Translations under genes and position numbers: made by a program | In this document: piece by piece, positions 26,849 to 36,972 of the stretch | How positions within the stretch are numbered: the stretch's first letter is position 1 | How the letters are laid out: each line of letters starts with the position of its first letter | The notes under the pieces: generated by a model | The model's input: the letters and a program-made list of their open reading frames with translations, nothing else | The model's database searches: none | What the model was told of the DNA's origin: nothing | Assembly (NCBI GenBank): GCA_025808415.1 | Contig: CP075525.1 | Span: forward strand, 124,001-188,000 | Reading direction: 5' to 3' | Origin: Cyclobacteriaceae bacterium | GTDB lineage: Bacteria; Bacteroidota; Bacteroidia; Cytophagales; Cyclobacteriaceae | Length of the DNA: 64,000 nucleotides

Positions 26849-29245
26849 TTACTCGTAACGGATGCTATCCACAGGATTGGATACTGCTGCTTTTATGGTT
26901 TGAAAAGAAACGGCCAGCATGGTAATCAACAAAAGTACAATCACCGGAATAAGAAAAAGCATCACCGAAAGCTCAATGCGGGTGGCGAAATCCAAGAGCC
27001 ATTCGCGTGCAATATACCAGGCTATTGGTGTGGCAATAAGGGCCGAAATCAAAACCACAATAAAATGATCCTTCCACAACAGCACTAATACTTCTGCTGA
27101 GGTGGCCCCTAATGTCTTGCGAATTCCGATTTCCTTTTTGCGGGACTGCGCAGCATAGGTTGCCATACCAATAAGGCCAAGGCAGGTAATCCAGATGGAC
27201 AAACCTGAAAAGAAATAAAGCAGGCGTTCAAGTAAAAGTTCAGACGTGTACTGTGTGGCAAAATGATCATCCAGCATTTTATATACAAAAGGCTGACCCG
27301 GATAAATGGTGGAAAACAATTTTTCTGCTTCTTGAATTACTGAAGGCGTTGCCGTGGGCTCTGTATCGAGGGTGAAATAATACCCCAGATGCGGAACAAA
27401 TAAGAAAGCCATGGGCTTTATGGGTTCGCGGGGTGAATGAAAATGAAAATCTTCAACTACACGAACAATTTTTGCTGTATCATTATAGAACAGAATTCGT
27501 TCACCAATAGCATCTTCAGGGTCTGTGAAGCCAACGGCTCGCATGGCGCTTTTATTCAGGATAATTTCCTTCCATGAAGTACTTTCCTCTTTAAATCCTG
27601 TGCCTGCCAGACTTTTCAATCCATAGGTTGAATCAAAATTTTGATCTACCATAATAAATTCAAGTGTGATGGCTGATTCAGCCGCAGCAGATAGTGTTCT
27701 TACATTACTTGAATAGGCGAGATTATGGTCACCGGGTATCATTCCAACGTAAGAGACTTGTCGTACACCCGAGAGCCTGGTTAACTCCTTCCTGTATTGT
27801 GTTGAATTTCTGTCGAACAGGGAATCGTATACTTCCGAATCACGAATCACCAAACGGTTAGTTTCAAATCCAAGAGGTGTGTTGCGCATCAACCGTAATT
27901 GTTCCACCACCACAAAAATCCATACAATTAACACCAGTGAGGTTACAAATTGTGTGATTGCCAAAACCTTCCGGACATTTACCCCACGACCCGTTCCGCG
28001 TGGCGCTCTTTTTAATACGCTTACCGGATCGTAACCCGATATCATCCAGGAGGGGTAAAGTCCGGTAACCACAATACCCAGGAATAAGATGGTTATCAGA
28101 AGTATCCAGTATATAGTGGGTATCTCTAAAAGTTCTTCAACGGGTAAAATAAACTCCGGCCAATACGACCGGCCAATAATCACTATAATGATCGCAAAAA
28201 TCAAAGCTACACTGTGCAGCATCAACGATTCTCCTAAAAATTGAATAACCAATTGCGCGCGTGCACTCCCCAACACTTTTCGTACGCCAACTTCGCGCGA
28301 TCGCTCAATTGATTTTGCAGTGGAAAGGCTGACGTAGTTTATAAATGCCAGCAACAAGATGATCAGCGCAATGTTCTTCAAATACATCACCAGTTTTCCG
28401 TCTCCGTTTATACCCAACTCACCCTCCAGATTGGAATACAGGTGGATAGACGCTACCGGCTGCAACTCAATTCGAAACTGTTGACTCACCTGTCGCAAGT
28501 ACTCGCCCGTCTTCTCATCAATCAATCGGGGAATTTTTTCCTGCAAGACGGTTGGATCAACGTCAATACCTAATCGCAGGTATGTAACCGGTATATCCCA
28601 TCGCCAGGGTTCAAGCACGATGTCCTTGCGCATTACGGCTTCATAGTTTTTAAAGGAAAGCAGCGCATCAAACTTCAAATGACTGTTTTTGGGGAAATCA
28701 GGAAAAACGCCAACCACTTCGTAATACAATCGGCCTTTGTAGTTTACCTGCTTGCCTATCGGATCCTCATCACCAAAAACTTTTTTGGCAAAAGTTGATG
28801 ACATAACCATTGTATTGATTTCTGATAAAGCATCATCGGTTCTTCCCTTTAGTAACGAAATCGCGAACACGCGAAAGAAATCTTCATTCACATAGGCCAC
28901 CTCTTCCGACTTGGTCCACCGATCGGCATACCGAAACATACCCACTGTTTTTATGATTCTTGTTTCGTGCTCTACTTCGGGGAATGAAGCTTTTAAATCC
29001 GGCCCTGCAGCAAAAGGCGCATAAACAGATTCGCGCGATGATCCATCCTGGTTAACACGGATACCTTTTATTCGAAACACTTGGTGGGCTCCCGGGAAGT
29101 TATCGTACGATGCTTCATAGGCCGTGAACAGGAACAAAGCCCCGAATGCAGCAAACCCAATAGAAAGACCGAGAAGATTCAGAAAGAAATAAAATTTTCT
29201 GCGTTGAAAATTGCGAAGGGCAATCCTGAAAAAATTGCTGATCAT
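26849..29245 (-). CDS. FtsX/MacB-type ABC transporter permease
   Basis: 798 residues with two copies of the MacB periplasmic core plus FtsX layout: a first helix near residue 20-45, a large periplasmic domain, three helices near 290-400, then a fifth helix (ITQFVTSLVLIVWIFVVV), a second periplasmic domain and three C-terminal helices. The post-helix signature SREVGVRKVLGS and its second copy KKEIGIRKTLGAT fit the coupling segment that contacts the ATPase. No ATPase gene is adjacent; in Bacteroidota such permeases often stand alone. It follows the response regulator by 76 bases. Confidence 0.92.
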   Translation of the reverse strand: MISNFFRIALRNFQRRKFYFFLNLLGLSIGFAAFGALFLFTAYEASYDNFPGAHQVFRIKGIRVNQDGSSRESVYAPFAAGPDLKASFPEVEHETRIIKTVGMFRYADRWTKSEEVAYVNEDFFRVFAISLLKGRTDDALSEINTMVMSSTFAKKVFGDEDPIGKQVNYKGRLYYEVVGVFPDFPKNSHLKFDALLSFKNYEAVMRKDIVLEPWRWDIPVTYLRLGIDVDPTVLQEKIPRLIDEKTGEYLRQVSQQFRIELQPVASIHLYSNLEGELGINGDGKLVMYLKNIALIILLLAFINYVSLSTAKSIERSREVGVRKVLGSARAQLVIQFLGESLMLHSVALIFAIIIVIIGRSYWPEFILPVEELLEIPTIYWILLITILFLGIVVTGLYPSWMISGYDPVSVLKRAPRGTGRGVNVRKVLAITQFVTSLVLIVWIFVVVEQLRLMRNTPLGFETNRLVIRDSEVYDSLFDRNSTQYRKELTRLSGVRQVSYVGMIPGDHNLAYSSNVRTLSAAAESAITLEFIMVDQNFDSTYGLKSLAGTGFKEESTSWKEIILNKSAMRAVGFTDPEDAIGERILFYNDTAKIVRVVEDFHFHSPREPIKPMAFLFVPHLGYYFTLDTEPTATPSVIQEAEKLFSTIYPGQPFVYKMLDDHFATQYTSELLLERLLYFFSGLSIWITCLGLIGMATYAAQSRKKEIGIRKTLGATSAEVLVLLWKDHFIVVLISALIATPIAWYIAREWLLDFATRIELSVMLFLIPVIVLLLITMLAVSFQTIKAAVSNPVDSIRYE

Positions 29246-29321
29246 GACGGGGGTTTAGGCAATCCAACTTACCCAACTCAGTCTATATTTTTATTATCGT
29301 GTAATATTTAGTTAAAAAACG

Positions 29322-29948
29322 TCAGATTTCACCCTTCAGCGATTTACTGATAACTTCTGCTTTACTGTGTACGTGTAACTTGCGGTATATGTTTTTGATG
29401 TGAAAACGAACCGTTTCCAGGGAGATGTTCATGCGGTCCGCTATGAGTTTATAGCTGAGCCCATCCACCAAACCAATTACAATTTCCTTTTCCTTTTCAG
29501 ATAGCGGAGATGAAACCGCCTTCTTTTCGGTGTTGAAAAAATCGATCACTTTGCGCGCGATTTGTGGCGACATGGGTGAGCCCCCACGGGTCAGCAATTC
29601 AATTCCCTCTTTAATTTCTTCCAGTGGTGTGTTCTTAAGCAGGTATCCGGTGGCACCTGCACAAAGGGATTGAAAAATTTTATCGGGATCATTATACACC
29701 GTGAGCATAATGATGTCGATACCCGGATAATCACGTTTAATAAGCTTCATCCCATCAATGCCCGACATGCCCGGCAACCCGATGTCCATTAACAGGACAT
29801 CGGGTTGGTTCTCGGGCGAGAGGGCCTTGCGAAAACTTTCTACCGAACTATGAACCAACAAACATGAAAACCCTGGTTGGCGATCCAGATATTGTTGTAG
29901 CAGGCTGCGTATCTGATTATCATCTTCAACAATACCGACCAAAATCAT
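29322..29948 (-). CDS. NarL/FixJ-type response regulator
   Basis: 208 residues. The receiver domain has the acidic pair in VEDDNQ, the phospho-acceptor Asp in VLLMDIGLPG, Thr in MLTVY and Lys in YLLKNT. The C-terminal LuxR-type helix-turn-helix reads LSEKEKEIVIGLVDGLSYKL and ETVRFHIKNIYRKLHVHSK. It is the obvious partner of the HisKA_3 kinase at 30678-33782, from which it is separated only by the barrel gene (one base between them). Expected targets are the genes of this cluster, including the permease downstream; this is inference. Confidence 0.93.
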   Translation of the reverse strand: MILVGIVEDDNQIRSLLQQYLDRQPGFSCLLVHSSVESFRKALSPENQPDVLLMDIGLPGMSGIDGMKLIKRDYPGIDIIMLTVYNDPDKIFQSLCAGATGYLLKNTPLEEIKEGIELLTRGGSPMSPQIARKVIDFFNTEKKAVSSPLSEKEKEIVIGLVDGLSYKLIADRMNISLETVRFHIKNIYRKLHVHSKAEVISKSLKGEI

Positions 29949-29949
29949 A

Positions 29950-30612
29950 CTAATTTTTTAGCACGTAGATCAAAGATACTTTAAAACCCTGATTGCGGAT
30001 ATCGTAAGTTACATCAGCGCCAAACTCCTTATACTGTCCAATCTTCATTAAACCGTGTTGGTAAAGTAACTGCAATAAAAGTTTTTCGGTAACGTTGTAA
30101 ACCGGGCCCAACGACAGGCACATGTCGAGTCCTTTATAACTATCCTTTACATCTTCACTTGCCGGCAATCCAAAGTTATCCTGAACTTCTTTGCTGTTTT
30201 TTACTTTAGCACTCACCAGCATGCTCACCTGTGCGCCACCTTGTATGGCCAGTTTATCTGTTATCGCATATTGTATGGCCAGGGGAATATCGATATAACT
30301 TAGTACTTTTTTATACTCGGCAGTAAATTCTCCCTGTTGGCCAAATCCAGGGCCTTCATAAACCGCACCTTTCACTGCGTATTGCAAACCTGAAACAGCA
30401 CTCAGCTTATCGTTGATGGGGTACTGAACAACCAGGCCGCCATGAAACCGCACGGCCATTTTTGGCTTTTTGTCAACACCGCCCCAGTCTTTTGCTTTTT
30501 TACCGCCAAATGTTGTGAAACTGGGGCCGCCCAATACACTGATTTTAACCTGGGCATTAGCCCCGGTACCGATACAAATAACAAACACCAAAACCGCAAT
30601 TAGTTTTTTCAT
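29950..30612 (-). CDS. Outer-membrane beta-barrel protein, PorT-like
   Basis: 220 residues with a signal peptide ending at GANAQ. Alternating strands with Gly-rich turns (VLGGPSFTTFGGK, LSYIDIPLAIQYAITDKLAI, YDIRNQGFKVSLIYVLKN) and a C-terminal strand suggest an eight-stranded barrel of the PorT/outer-membrane-beta-barrel family. It is placed between the sensor kinase (65-base gap) and its response regulator (1-base gap), which suggests a link to signal input rather than a random neighbour. Confidence 0.82.
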   Translation of the reverse strand: MKKLIAVLVFVICIGTGANAQVKISVLGGPSFTTFGGKKAKDWGGVDKKPKMAVRFHGGLVVQYPINDKLSAVSGLQYAVKGAVYEGPGFGQQGEFTAEYKKVLSYIDIPLAIQYAITDKLAIQGGAQVSMLVSAKVKNSKEVQDNFGLPASEDVKDSYKGLDMCLSLGPVYNVTEKLLLQLLYQHGLMKIGQYKEFGADVTYDIRNQGFKVSLIYVLKN

Positions 30613-30677
30613 AGCTGTATTTTTTAGTTAAAATTCCAGCTATTACTCAAGCCCTTCAACCCCATAAATGGGGGGGG

Positions 30678-33600
30678 TTATGCGTTTATAGTATAGTCTA
30701 ATTGTATAGCGGTTCCATTCTGTACTTTCAAGTCAAGCCGGGCATGGATATCAGCCGCACGCTTTCGCATACTGCGCAGGCCATTGCCCTTGTTGTTATC
30801 GTGTTCTGCAAACCCTACGCCATCATCGGCAACCTGCATAACAATATTGCGCGAAGACTGGTCAACACGTATGCTTACATGTTTAGCCTTAGCATGTTTT
30901 ACAATATTATGCAAAGCCTCTTTGTAAATAAGATACAGGTTTTGCTTTACCTGGGGGGAAAGCAGCACTTTATCGTCATGGGTGTGCACCGTAAATTCAA
31001 ATTCAATATTTTTTGGAACCAGCAATTGAGCAGCAAAGTCCTTCATGCGTAACAACAAATCGCCCAATCGGTCGCTGCGGTTATCAACCGACCACACAAT
31101 ATCACTCATCGTGCTGACTACTTCGCGGCTTGTTTCGCGGATGTTGGTGAGGTAATTTTTCTTTTCGTTCTCGTCAACTCCATTGTCAAGTAAATCGGAA
31201 TAAATAGAAATCCGCGTAAGGCTTGACCCTACTTCGTCATGAAGGTCGCTCGCTATTTTGGTACGAAGCCGTTCCAATTGAAGCTTTTGGTTGACCCTGT
31301 ACTGGTGAGCCCCATATAGTAAAATGCCAACCAGCACCAACATGCCCACCATAAACCACCAGGTACGCCAAAAGGGTGGCAGTACACGAATCGTAATGGA
31401 AGCGAGGTTACTGTCCCAAACCTGGGGATTTGTTGTGGCCGTTACTTCGAGGGTATAGAAGCCGGGGCTAAGACTTGTAAAGCTTACAAAGTTTGTTGTA
31501 CCTGTCTCAACCCAATCGTCACTGAAGCCCTTAAGCCTGTACCTGTATTTTACCAATGAGGGGTTTTCAAAAAAGAGTGCGGTAAAGGATAGACTAAAAA
31601 AATTTTCTGATGGCTTCAAGTTGATTTGCCGGGCAAAGGAAATGTGTTTGTCAAACCTTCTGTTTCTTTTTGAAGAGCTTGTATCAACACCTATTTCCTG
31701 ATTAAAGATTTTCAAGGTTGTGAATTTAATATCAAACCGGTCTTCCGTTCTTTCATTTAAAGCCAAAGGCTCGAACCAAACCAACCCTTTGGTTGACTTT
31801 GTGTAAATTCTACCTTGCTTGTCGGTTTCAAATCCCATATAAAGATCGGCAACTTCCAGCCCATGGGCTGCGTCAAAAATTCGCTCTTGCCGGGTTTGGG
31901 TATTATAGCTGACAATATTTCCCTCCGTTGCAAGCCAAAGTACCCTATTTCGATCCATTACCAAATCAGCAAAACGATGGACATGATGGCTCCCGTCATA
32001 AATCAAACGGGTTCTCAATGAATCCCCTGTGCGATACTCCGTTACGTGTACCTGGTTACCGGTTAGCAACAACTGCACTTCCCGGGGCACCGTATTAAAA
32101 GCCTCTGAACCTTCGTTAACAAATACCGTGTAGACCTGCTCATCTTTATTAGAAAGTTTTTGAAATACCCGGGCTTCCTTATCAAAAACAACTGTTCCAT
32201 GATTGGTTTCAAACCAAATGTTGTTGTCAAATTTTCGCATTCTTCTAACAGAATAAAAACTTATACCCAGCTTCCAAAGTGAGTCAGCATTGAAATGCTT
32301 GTAGACTCCGGTTTCCATATTGTAAGCTGTAAGCGGTGAGTTGAAAGCCGTGATCCACACCCAATCTTCATCCACGAGAAGGGACGAAACAGCATCATTA
32401 AGGATTCCGGTTTTTCCGGCCTGGTAACGAAGGTGTTCAAATGAATCCTTTTTATAATTATAAATAGCAACACCGCCTCCTTCCAGCCCAACCCAAATTC
32501 GGCCATAGCGATCCTCATCAATGGCAATCACAGCATTGTGGGCAAGGCTACCCGGTTGTGAAGGATCACACACGAAACGGGTGGTATACCCGGTTTTAAG
32601 ATTCATTCGGTTTAACCCTGTACCGTTAAAACCTATCCAGATTATCGAATCATTTTCTGCATATACTGCGCGGGGAAGTCCGTTTAAAATAGAGTTTGGA
32701 TTTTTTGCCTGGTGTACAATACGATGAAAAATTTCTGGTTTTGTATTGAGCACATAAAATCCTGCTTCGGCAGTAGTAACCCACAATAATCCTTCGCGAT
32801 CCAGGTAAATACCGGGAATATTATCCGATCCAACTGATTCATGGTCGGCCGGATCGTGATACCAACGTTGAAATGTGCGTGTATTAAGGTTATAATAGTT
32901 AAGTCCGCCTCCATAAGTGCAAATCCATAGTCCGTTGTCCCGTGGGTCATATAATACTGTAAATATTGAGTTGATGGAGAGTGAGTTTTTATTTCCGGGA
33001 TTGTGAATAAGATGTTCCTGTGTATTATTTGTAAGGTTAAACACATGGAGTCCTCCGTAGGTACCGATAAATAAGTGATCGGATAAGCTATCGTACGCTA
33101 ATGAACGAATTACCCTAAAGCGATAAGTGTCTTCTTTATTCTTGTTTTTAAGTTCAACAAAATCAAAATCATCCGACTGGCTGTTAAATCGAAAAAGCCC
33201 TGCCGTTGTTGCTACCCACATTGTTCCGCGCTTATCCCGGGCTAATGCTGTTACAAAATTGTTCGGCAGGCTTCTGGGGTTAGTTGGATCGTTTTTATAC
33301 CACCTGATTGATCTGTTGCTTAGATCAACACATGCGAGACCTTCACCTAAATGAGCCACCCAAAATTTTTTATTACCCTGGATGAGCAAGTCCTTCGCTG
33401 TCTTGCCCAGTAATGTTGCGCTGTCATTGGCCTGGTAAAACCTGTCCTTTAACCTGTCGTATTGAAGCAACTTTCCGGTTGATGTAATGGTAAAAAGATT
33501 TCTAGCGGAGTCCTCAAAAAGTATTCTGGCAACAGGTCGTTCTCTCTTTTCATCTAACAATGATTTTCCGGTATAGCGCACAACATTGGATGCATCGTAC

Positions 33601-33782
33601 CGTGCCACTCCATTATCGATACTAAACCAGATATACCCCTCACTATCCTTTAGTGTCGTAAAAAGGTTATTGTGATGTGCACGTGTAACCTGGTCAATCC
33701 TTCTGAATCGGGTGGAGAATTGCTGTGCATTGGTGCAAAATGCAATCAATAAAAACACAAAACTAGACTGGCGGATAACCAT
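30678..33782 (-). CDS. Propeller histidine kinase (reg_prop, Y_Y_Y, HisKA_3, HATPase)
   Basis: 1034 residues. A signal peptide leads into two seven-bladed propellers (repeated GLWICTYGG, LLWVTTAEAG, GRIWVGLEGG blades), a Y_Y_Y domain near residues 690-780 (YRYRLKGFSDDWVETG), one membrane helix (WFMVGMLVLVGILLYGAHQY), then HisKA_3 with the phospho-acceptor His848 in SDLHDEVGSS and an HATPase with N-box EALHNIVKHAKA and G-boxes DDGVGF and GNGLRSM. The periplasmic part should bind a ligand and drive the NarL-type regulator encoded two genes downstream. The stop codon is followed at once by eight C. Confidence 0.95.
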   Translation of the reverse strand: MVIRQSSFVFLLIAFCTNAQQFSTRFRRIDQVTRAHHNNLFTTLKDSEGYIWFSIDNGVARYDASNVVRYTGKSLLDEKRERPVARILFEDSARNLFTITSTGKLLQYDRLKDRFYQANDSATLLGKTAKDLLIQGNKKFWVAHLGEGLACVDLSNRSIRWYKNDPTNPRSLPNNFVTALARDKRGTMWVATTAGLFRFNSQSDDFDFVELKNKNKEDTYRFRVIRSLAYDSLSDHLFIGTYGGLHVFNLTNNTQEHLIHNPGNKNSLSINSIFTVLYDPRDNGLWICTYGGGLNYYNLNTRTFQRWYHDPADHESVGSDNIPGIYLDREGLLWVTTAEAGFYVLNTKPEIFHRIVHQAKNPNSILNGLPRAVYAENDSIIWIGFNGTGLNRMNLKTGYTTRFVCDPSQPGSLAHNAVIAIDEDRYGRIWVGLEGGGVAIYNYKKDSFEHLRYQAGKTGILNDAVSSLLVDEDWVWITAFNSPLTAYNMETGVYKHFNADSLWKLGISFYSVRRMRKFDNNIWFETNHGTVVFDKEARVFQKLSNKDEQVYTVFVNEGSEAFNTVPREVQLLLTGNQVHVTEYRTGDSLRTRLIYDGSHHVHRFADLVMDRNRVLWLATEGNIVSYNTQTRQERIFDAAHGLEVADLYMGFETDKQGRIYTKSTKGLVWFEPLALNERTEDRFDIKFTTLKIFNQEIGVDTSSSKRNRRFDKHISFARQINLKPSENFFSLSFTALFFENPSLVKYRYRLKGFSDDWVETGTTNFVSFTSLSPGFYTLEVTATTNPQVWDSNLASITIRVLPPFWRTWWFMVGMLVLVGILLYGAHQYRVNQKLQLERLRTKIASDLHDEVGSSLTRISIYSDLLDNGVDENEKKNYLTNIRETSREVVSTMSDIVWSVDNRSDRLGDLLLRMKDFAAQLLVPKNIEFEFTVHTHDDKVLLSPQVKQNLYLIYKEALHNIVKHAKAKHVSIRVDQSSRNIVMQVADDGVGFAEHDNNKGNGLRSMRKRAADIHARLDLKVQNGTAIQLDYTINA

Positions 33783-33823
33783 GTTTTGAATTTACTGAAA
33801 GTAGCGGATAGAAATAAACCCGG

Positions 33824-34708
33824 CTATGAATATCGTTTTAAAATCCGGTCAACCTGATTTAAATAACCTCCACCAAAAAGATTGGCATGAACCATAAGTG
33901 GATACAGGTTATAAATGTCCGCGCGCTCAATAAATCCGGAAAGAAGCGGAAAAGAGTTGTTATAAGCCTCATAAAATTCACTTCCAAATCCACCAAATAA
34001 TCTGGTAAAGGCCAATTCTATTTCCCGGTGTCCGTAATAAACCGCTGGATCAATCAGGCAAGGCTCACCCTTTTCATCTACCATAACATTGCCGCACCAT
34101 AAATCGCCATGGAGCAGACTGGGCGATTCAACCGGTAGCAGGTCGGGTAATTTTTTATAAAGATCATCAAGCTTTGATCGGTACTTTCTATGCAGGCTAT
34201 TGTTTTGCCCGGCCAATGAAACCTGCTTTTCAAGGCGTTGTTCGATAAAGAATTGAATCCAGCTGCCATGAAAAGAATTAGACTGATGCAAAGAACCAAT
34301 GTAGTTATTATGGTTAAGTCCAAATTGAGCATTCGTGTTTCGGTGAAGTTGTGCCAACCGTTCACCTAACAATGCCCAATAGTTTTTACACGGACGGGCA
34401 GCGTGTATAAATTCCAAAACAATAAACTGATTGGCTTGAGTTTCATCAACCAGCACAACTTTTGGAAGGTGAATAGATTTTGCCGAGTTGAGCAGCGTCA
34501 ATCCTTTTGCTTCAGCATTGAACATGCCCGGGTAGCGATGGGCATCATTCCATTTTAAAAAATAATTGCCGTTGTCGGTAACGAGTTCTCCGCCTTGATT
34601 AATACAACCCCCTGATGCCGGACGGAAACTCGTGACCTTACAACGAAGTTGATTCTCAACATGTGCCTTAACTGAAACAGGAAATTGATGCATGTCAAGG
34701 AGCTTCAA
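33824..34708 (-). CDS. Fructosamine/ketosamine-3-kinase family protein
   Basis: 294 residues with an aminoglycoside-phosphotransferase-like fold. Landmarks are SGGCINQGGELVTDNGNYFLKWN in the N-lobe (glycine loop and ATP Lys), LHGDLWCGNVM with the catalytic Asp, and LIDPAVYYGHREIELAF with the Mg-binding Asp. Enzymes of this family phosphorylate sugar-lysine adducts so that they fall off, a protein repair reaction. It starts three bases after the TonB-dependent receptor stop, so the two share a transcript, an odd pairing. Confidence 0.88.
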   Translation of the reverse strand: MKLLDMHQFPVSVKAHVENQLRCKVTSFRPASGGCINQGGELVTDNGNYFLKWNDAHRYPGMFNAEAKGLTLLNSAKSIHLPKVVLVDETQANQFIVLEFIHAARPCKNYWALLGERLAQLHRNTNAQFGLNHNNYIGSLHQSNSFHGSWIQFFIEQRLEKQVSLAGQNNSLHRKYRSKLDDLYKKLPDLLPVESPSLLHGDLWCGNVMVDEKGEPCLIDPAVYYGHREIELAFTRLFGGFGSEFYEAYNNSFPLLSGFIERADIYNLYPLMVHANLFGGGYLNQVDRILKRYS

Positions 34709-34711
34709 AAA

Positions 34712-36760
34712 TTAAAAGGCGAGATTAACTTTTATGCCACCATAAAAATTCCGTCTTGGTGCTGCGTTAAAGTATCGGCCTCCTGCCGCATTCAAGTCGT
34801 GGCCTAAACTATAGTTTGCATTAAGCAGATTATCACCACCAACATAAAGCTCAAAACGTTTGTGTTGATAGCCCAACCGAAAACCCGGCAAAGTATATGA
34901 TGCTGCATACACCGTGTTGGCGTCATTCAATGGAAGTTTACTGTTATAAATAACTGTTGTGCGAACATACAATCCCATCCGCAAGGCAACATCAACACCA
35001 CCACTCCACACATGCTGTGGCGTGCCCGTTAATTGGTTTCCCGAAAAATCATCCTGCCCTTTTACATAATCTCCAAAGCGATAATGATTATAAGCAAAGC
35101 TCGACCACACCACGATTTTGTTCACCAGTCCACCCGATGCTAATACAGGATTGTAGTTAACAGAAAACTCAATCCCTTTTTGTTTCGTTTTTCCGGCATT
35201 TACAAAATACTCAGCACCGTCTTCTTCTCGTCTGATGACAATGGTTTCTTTTAATCCGAACGAATAGAATGTAGCATCTGTCTTCAGGGTTCTGAAAAAT
35301 TCCGATCGGGCGCCCAGTTCATAATTAGTGCCTGTCTCGGGCTGAAGATCACGGTTGAAAATACCGTTCGAAGCATTAACCTCGGCAAGTGTAGGCGGTG
35401 AAAACCCACGGCTTAAACTTCCGTAAATCGAAACGTTTTTACCGGGTGTCGTTATAAAAGCCAGTCGTGGCATAAACTCAGGATCATATGTGATTTTTTC
35501 CGGAGCTAAACCTACACCCGAAAGCCGATGAAAATTGTATCGCAATCCGTTCATACTCAATCCCGCGGTTGCACTGAAATTCTTCCAACGTAACTCTCCC
35601 TGGCCAAACAGGCTGTATTGCAACACATCTGTTTCATCGTCCAACAGCAAAGCGCCAGGTTTGCCTTGTAAATTTTCATACGACTTCACGGGTAAAAATC
35701 CATATTGAAATTCTCCTCCACCTAAAAAGGTAACAGCAACGTTACCTGCGTTTTGTTTAAACGTTGTTACTGAACGGGCCCCCAGGCTTTGTTCACTACG
35801 ATGATCGTAGTTCCTGATCGAAGGATTCTTAAAATTTACCAGGTTACCATATACACTCGTCTGGTTTTGAAGTTTTTTGCTAAAAGCATATTTGTGTGAA
35901 ACGCCAACATAAAACGATCGAAGCGAAACGTGAGCATTCTGTTCTTCTGCTCCAGGTAAGGTTTGCGTAGCGGGTCGAGCTTGTTTTGGGTTAGCTGTAA
36001 ATTCACTTAATGTAAGGCCCCCGGGGGTTTCGTAAAACAAGTCACTATAAAAAATAAAAGTCTCCAAAACCTGATTGTCACCCGTTTCAAAACGAAAAAC
36101 GCTATTGACAACATCCCGCGAAAATCTTGTTTGATTACGGTAACCGTCAGCTTGCTGATGCATAACCTGCACCTGGTGACTTGACTGTTCCCTTCCTTCC
36201 TCGTACGAAACAGAAAGTTGCTCACTGCCAAATGAACCAACTTGAAAAGCTGTTTTAAGCGTATGCCCTCTTTCAGGATAAGGGCTACTCAGCAACAAAA
36301 CACCACCGGTTCCTGCTCCGTACAAGCTTGATCCCGGGCCTTTTAACACTTCCAGCGATCCAAGCATGGCCGGATCAAGCTGGTTCAGGTATGTGTTGCC
36401 TCCGGGATCCGTAAGCGGAATGTTGTTCCAGTAAACTTTAACATTACGCACTCCAAAAGGTGAACGAAGCGTACTGCCGCGAATGGATACGCGATAACTG
36501 CCGGGTGATCGTTCTTCAAGGCGAACTCCAGGTACGGTGTTCATAGCCGGAACTAGTGTAGAGATATTAAACCGTTGGAAATCTTGCTGTCCAACGGTGG
36601 CCACTGAAGCTGGAATTTCTTTAAGTGGTCGGTTGTAGACGAAGGCGTTTATGATCACCTCATCCAACTCTCGAATGGTGTCGCGCACAACAGGTAGCTC
36701 TTGCGATGAAGCCCTGAAGAGGGTTAAAACACACAGGAAAAAAACTAAAAAGCGAAGCAT
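34712..36760 (-). CDS. TonB-dependent outer-membrane receptor
   Basis: 682 residues. After the signal peptide come a TonB-box-like stretch (IRELDEVIINA), a plug domain (IPASVATVGQQDFQRFN, GPGSSLYGAGTGGVLLLSS) and a 22-strand barrel ending in an aromatic residue (YGGIKVNLAF). No carboxypeptidase-like extension, so it is of the classical siderophore, cobalamin or metal type rather than SusC. I see no cobalamin riboswitch or Fur box upstream, so the ligand cannot be named. Confidence 0.92.
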   Translation of the reverse strand: MLRFLVFFLCVLTLFRASSQELPVVRDTIRELDEVIINAFVYNRPLKEIPASVATVGQQDFQRFNISTLVPAMNTVPGVRLEERSPGSYRVSIRGSTLRSPFGVRNVKVYWNNIPLTDPGGNTYLNQLDPAMLGSLEVLKGPGSSLYGAGTGGVLLLSSPYPERGHTLKTAFQVGSFGSEQLSVSYEEGREQSSHQVQVMHQQADGYRNQTRFSRDVVNSVFRFETGDNQVLETFIFYSDLFYETPGGLTLSEFTANPKQARPATQTLPGAEEQNAHVSLRSFYVGVSHKYAFSKKLQNQTSVYGNLVNFKNPSIRNYDHRSEQSLGARSVTTFKQNAGNVAVTFLGGGEFQYGFLPVKSYENLQGKPGALLLDDETDVLQYSLFGQGELRWKNFSATAGLSMNGLRYNFHRLSGVGLAPEKITYDPEFMPRLAFITTPGKNVSIYGSLSRGFSPPTLAEVNASNGIFNRDLQPETGTNYELGARSEFFRTLKTDATFYSFGLKETIVIRREEDGAEYFVNAGKTKQKGIEFSVNYNPVLASGGLVNKIVVWSSFAYNHYRFGDYVKGQDDFSGNQLTGTPQHVWSGGVDVALRMGLYVRTTVIYNSKLPLNDANTVYAASYTLPGFRLGYQHKRFELYVGGDNLLNANYSLGHDLNAAGGRYFNAAPRRNFYGGIKVNLAF

Positions 36761-36972
36761 TATTTTTGGCGATAGCAGGCCCTTTCCAAACGATGTACTC
36801 CAAATCTGGCAACAAGCCCAATAACCTGTAATACAGTGAAATAGGCAAGGTTTTACACTAAAAATCCGAAAAAAATAGCCATCTTGCAGGTTGTCGAACT
36901 AATTCGGCCAAGGCTCGGTTATAAAAATGCTTCTAAAAAAGGCCATTATTCATCAATAATTAACAACAAATC

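Noticed and set aside
30670..30677. Run of eight G (C on the coding strand) at the end of the propeller kinase gene, possible phase-variation tract
   Set aside because: It starts directly after the stop codon on the coding strand, so slippage would not change the protein.
36761..36972. Cobalamin riboswitch upstream of the TonB receptor
   Set aside because: I could not find a B12-box-like core or the expected long leader; the region looks like plain AT-rich spacer.
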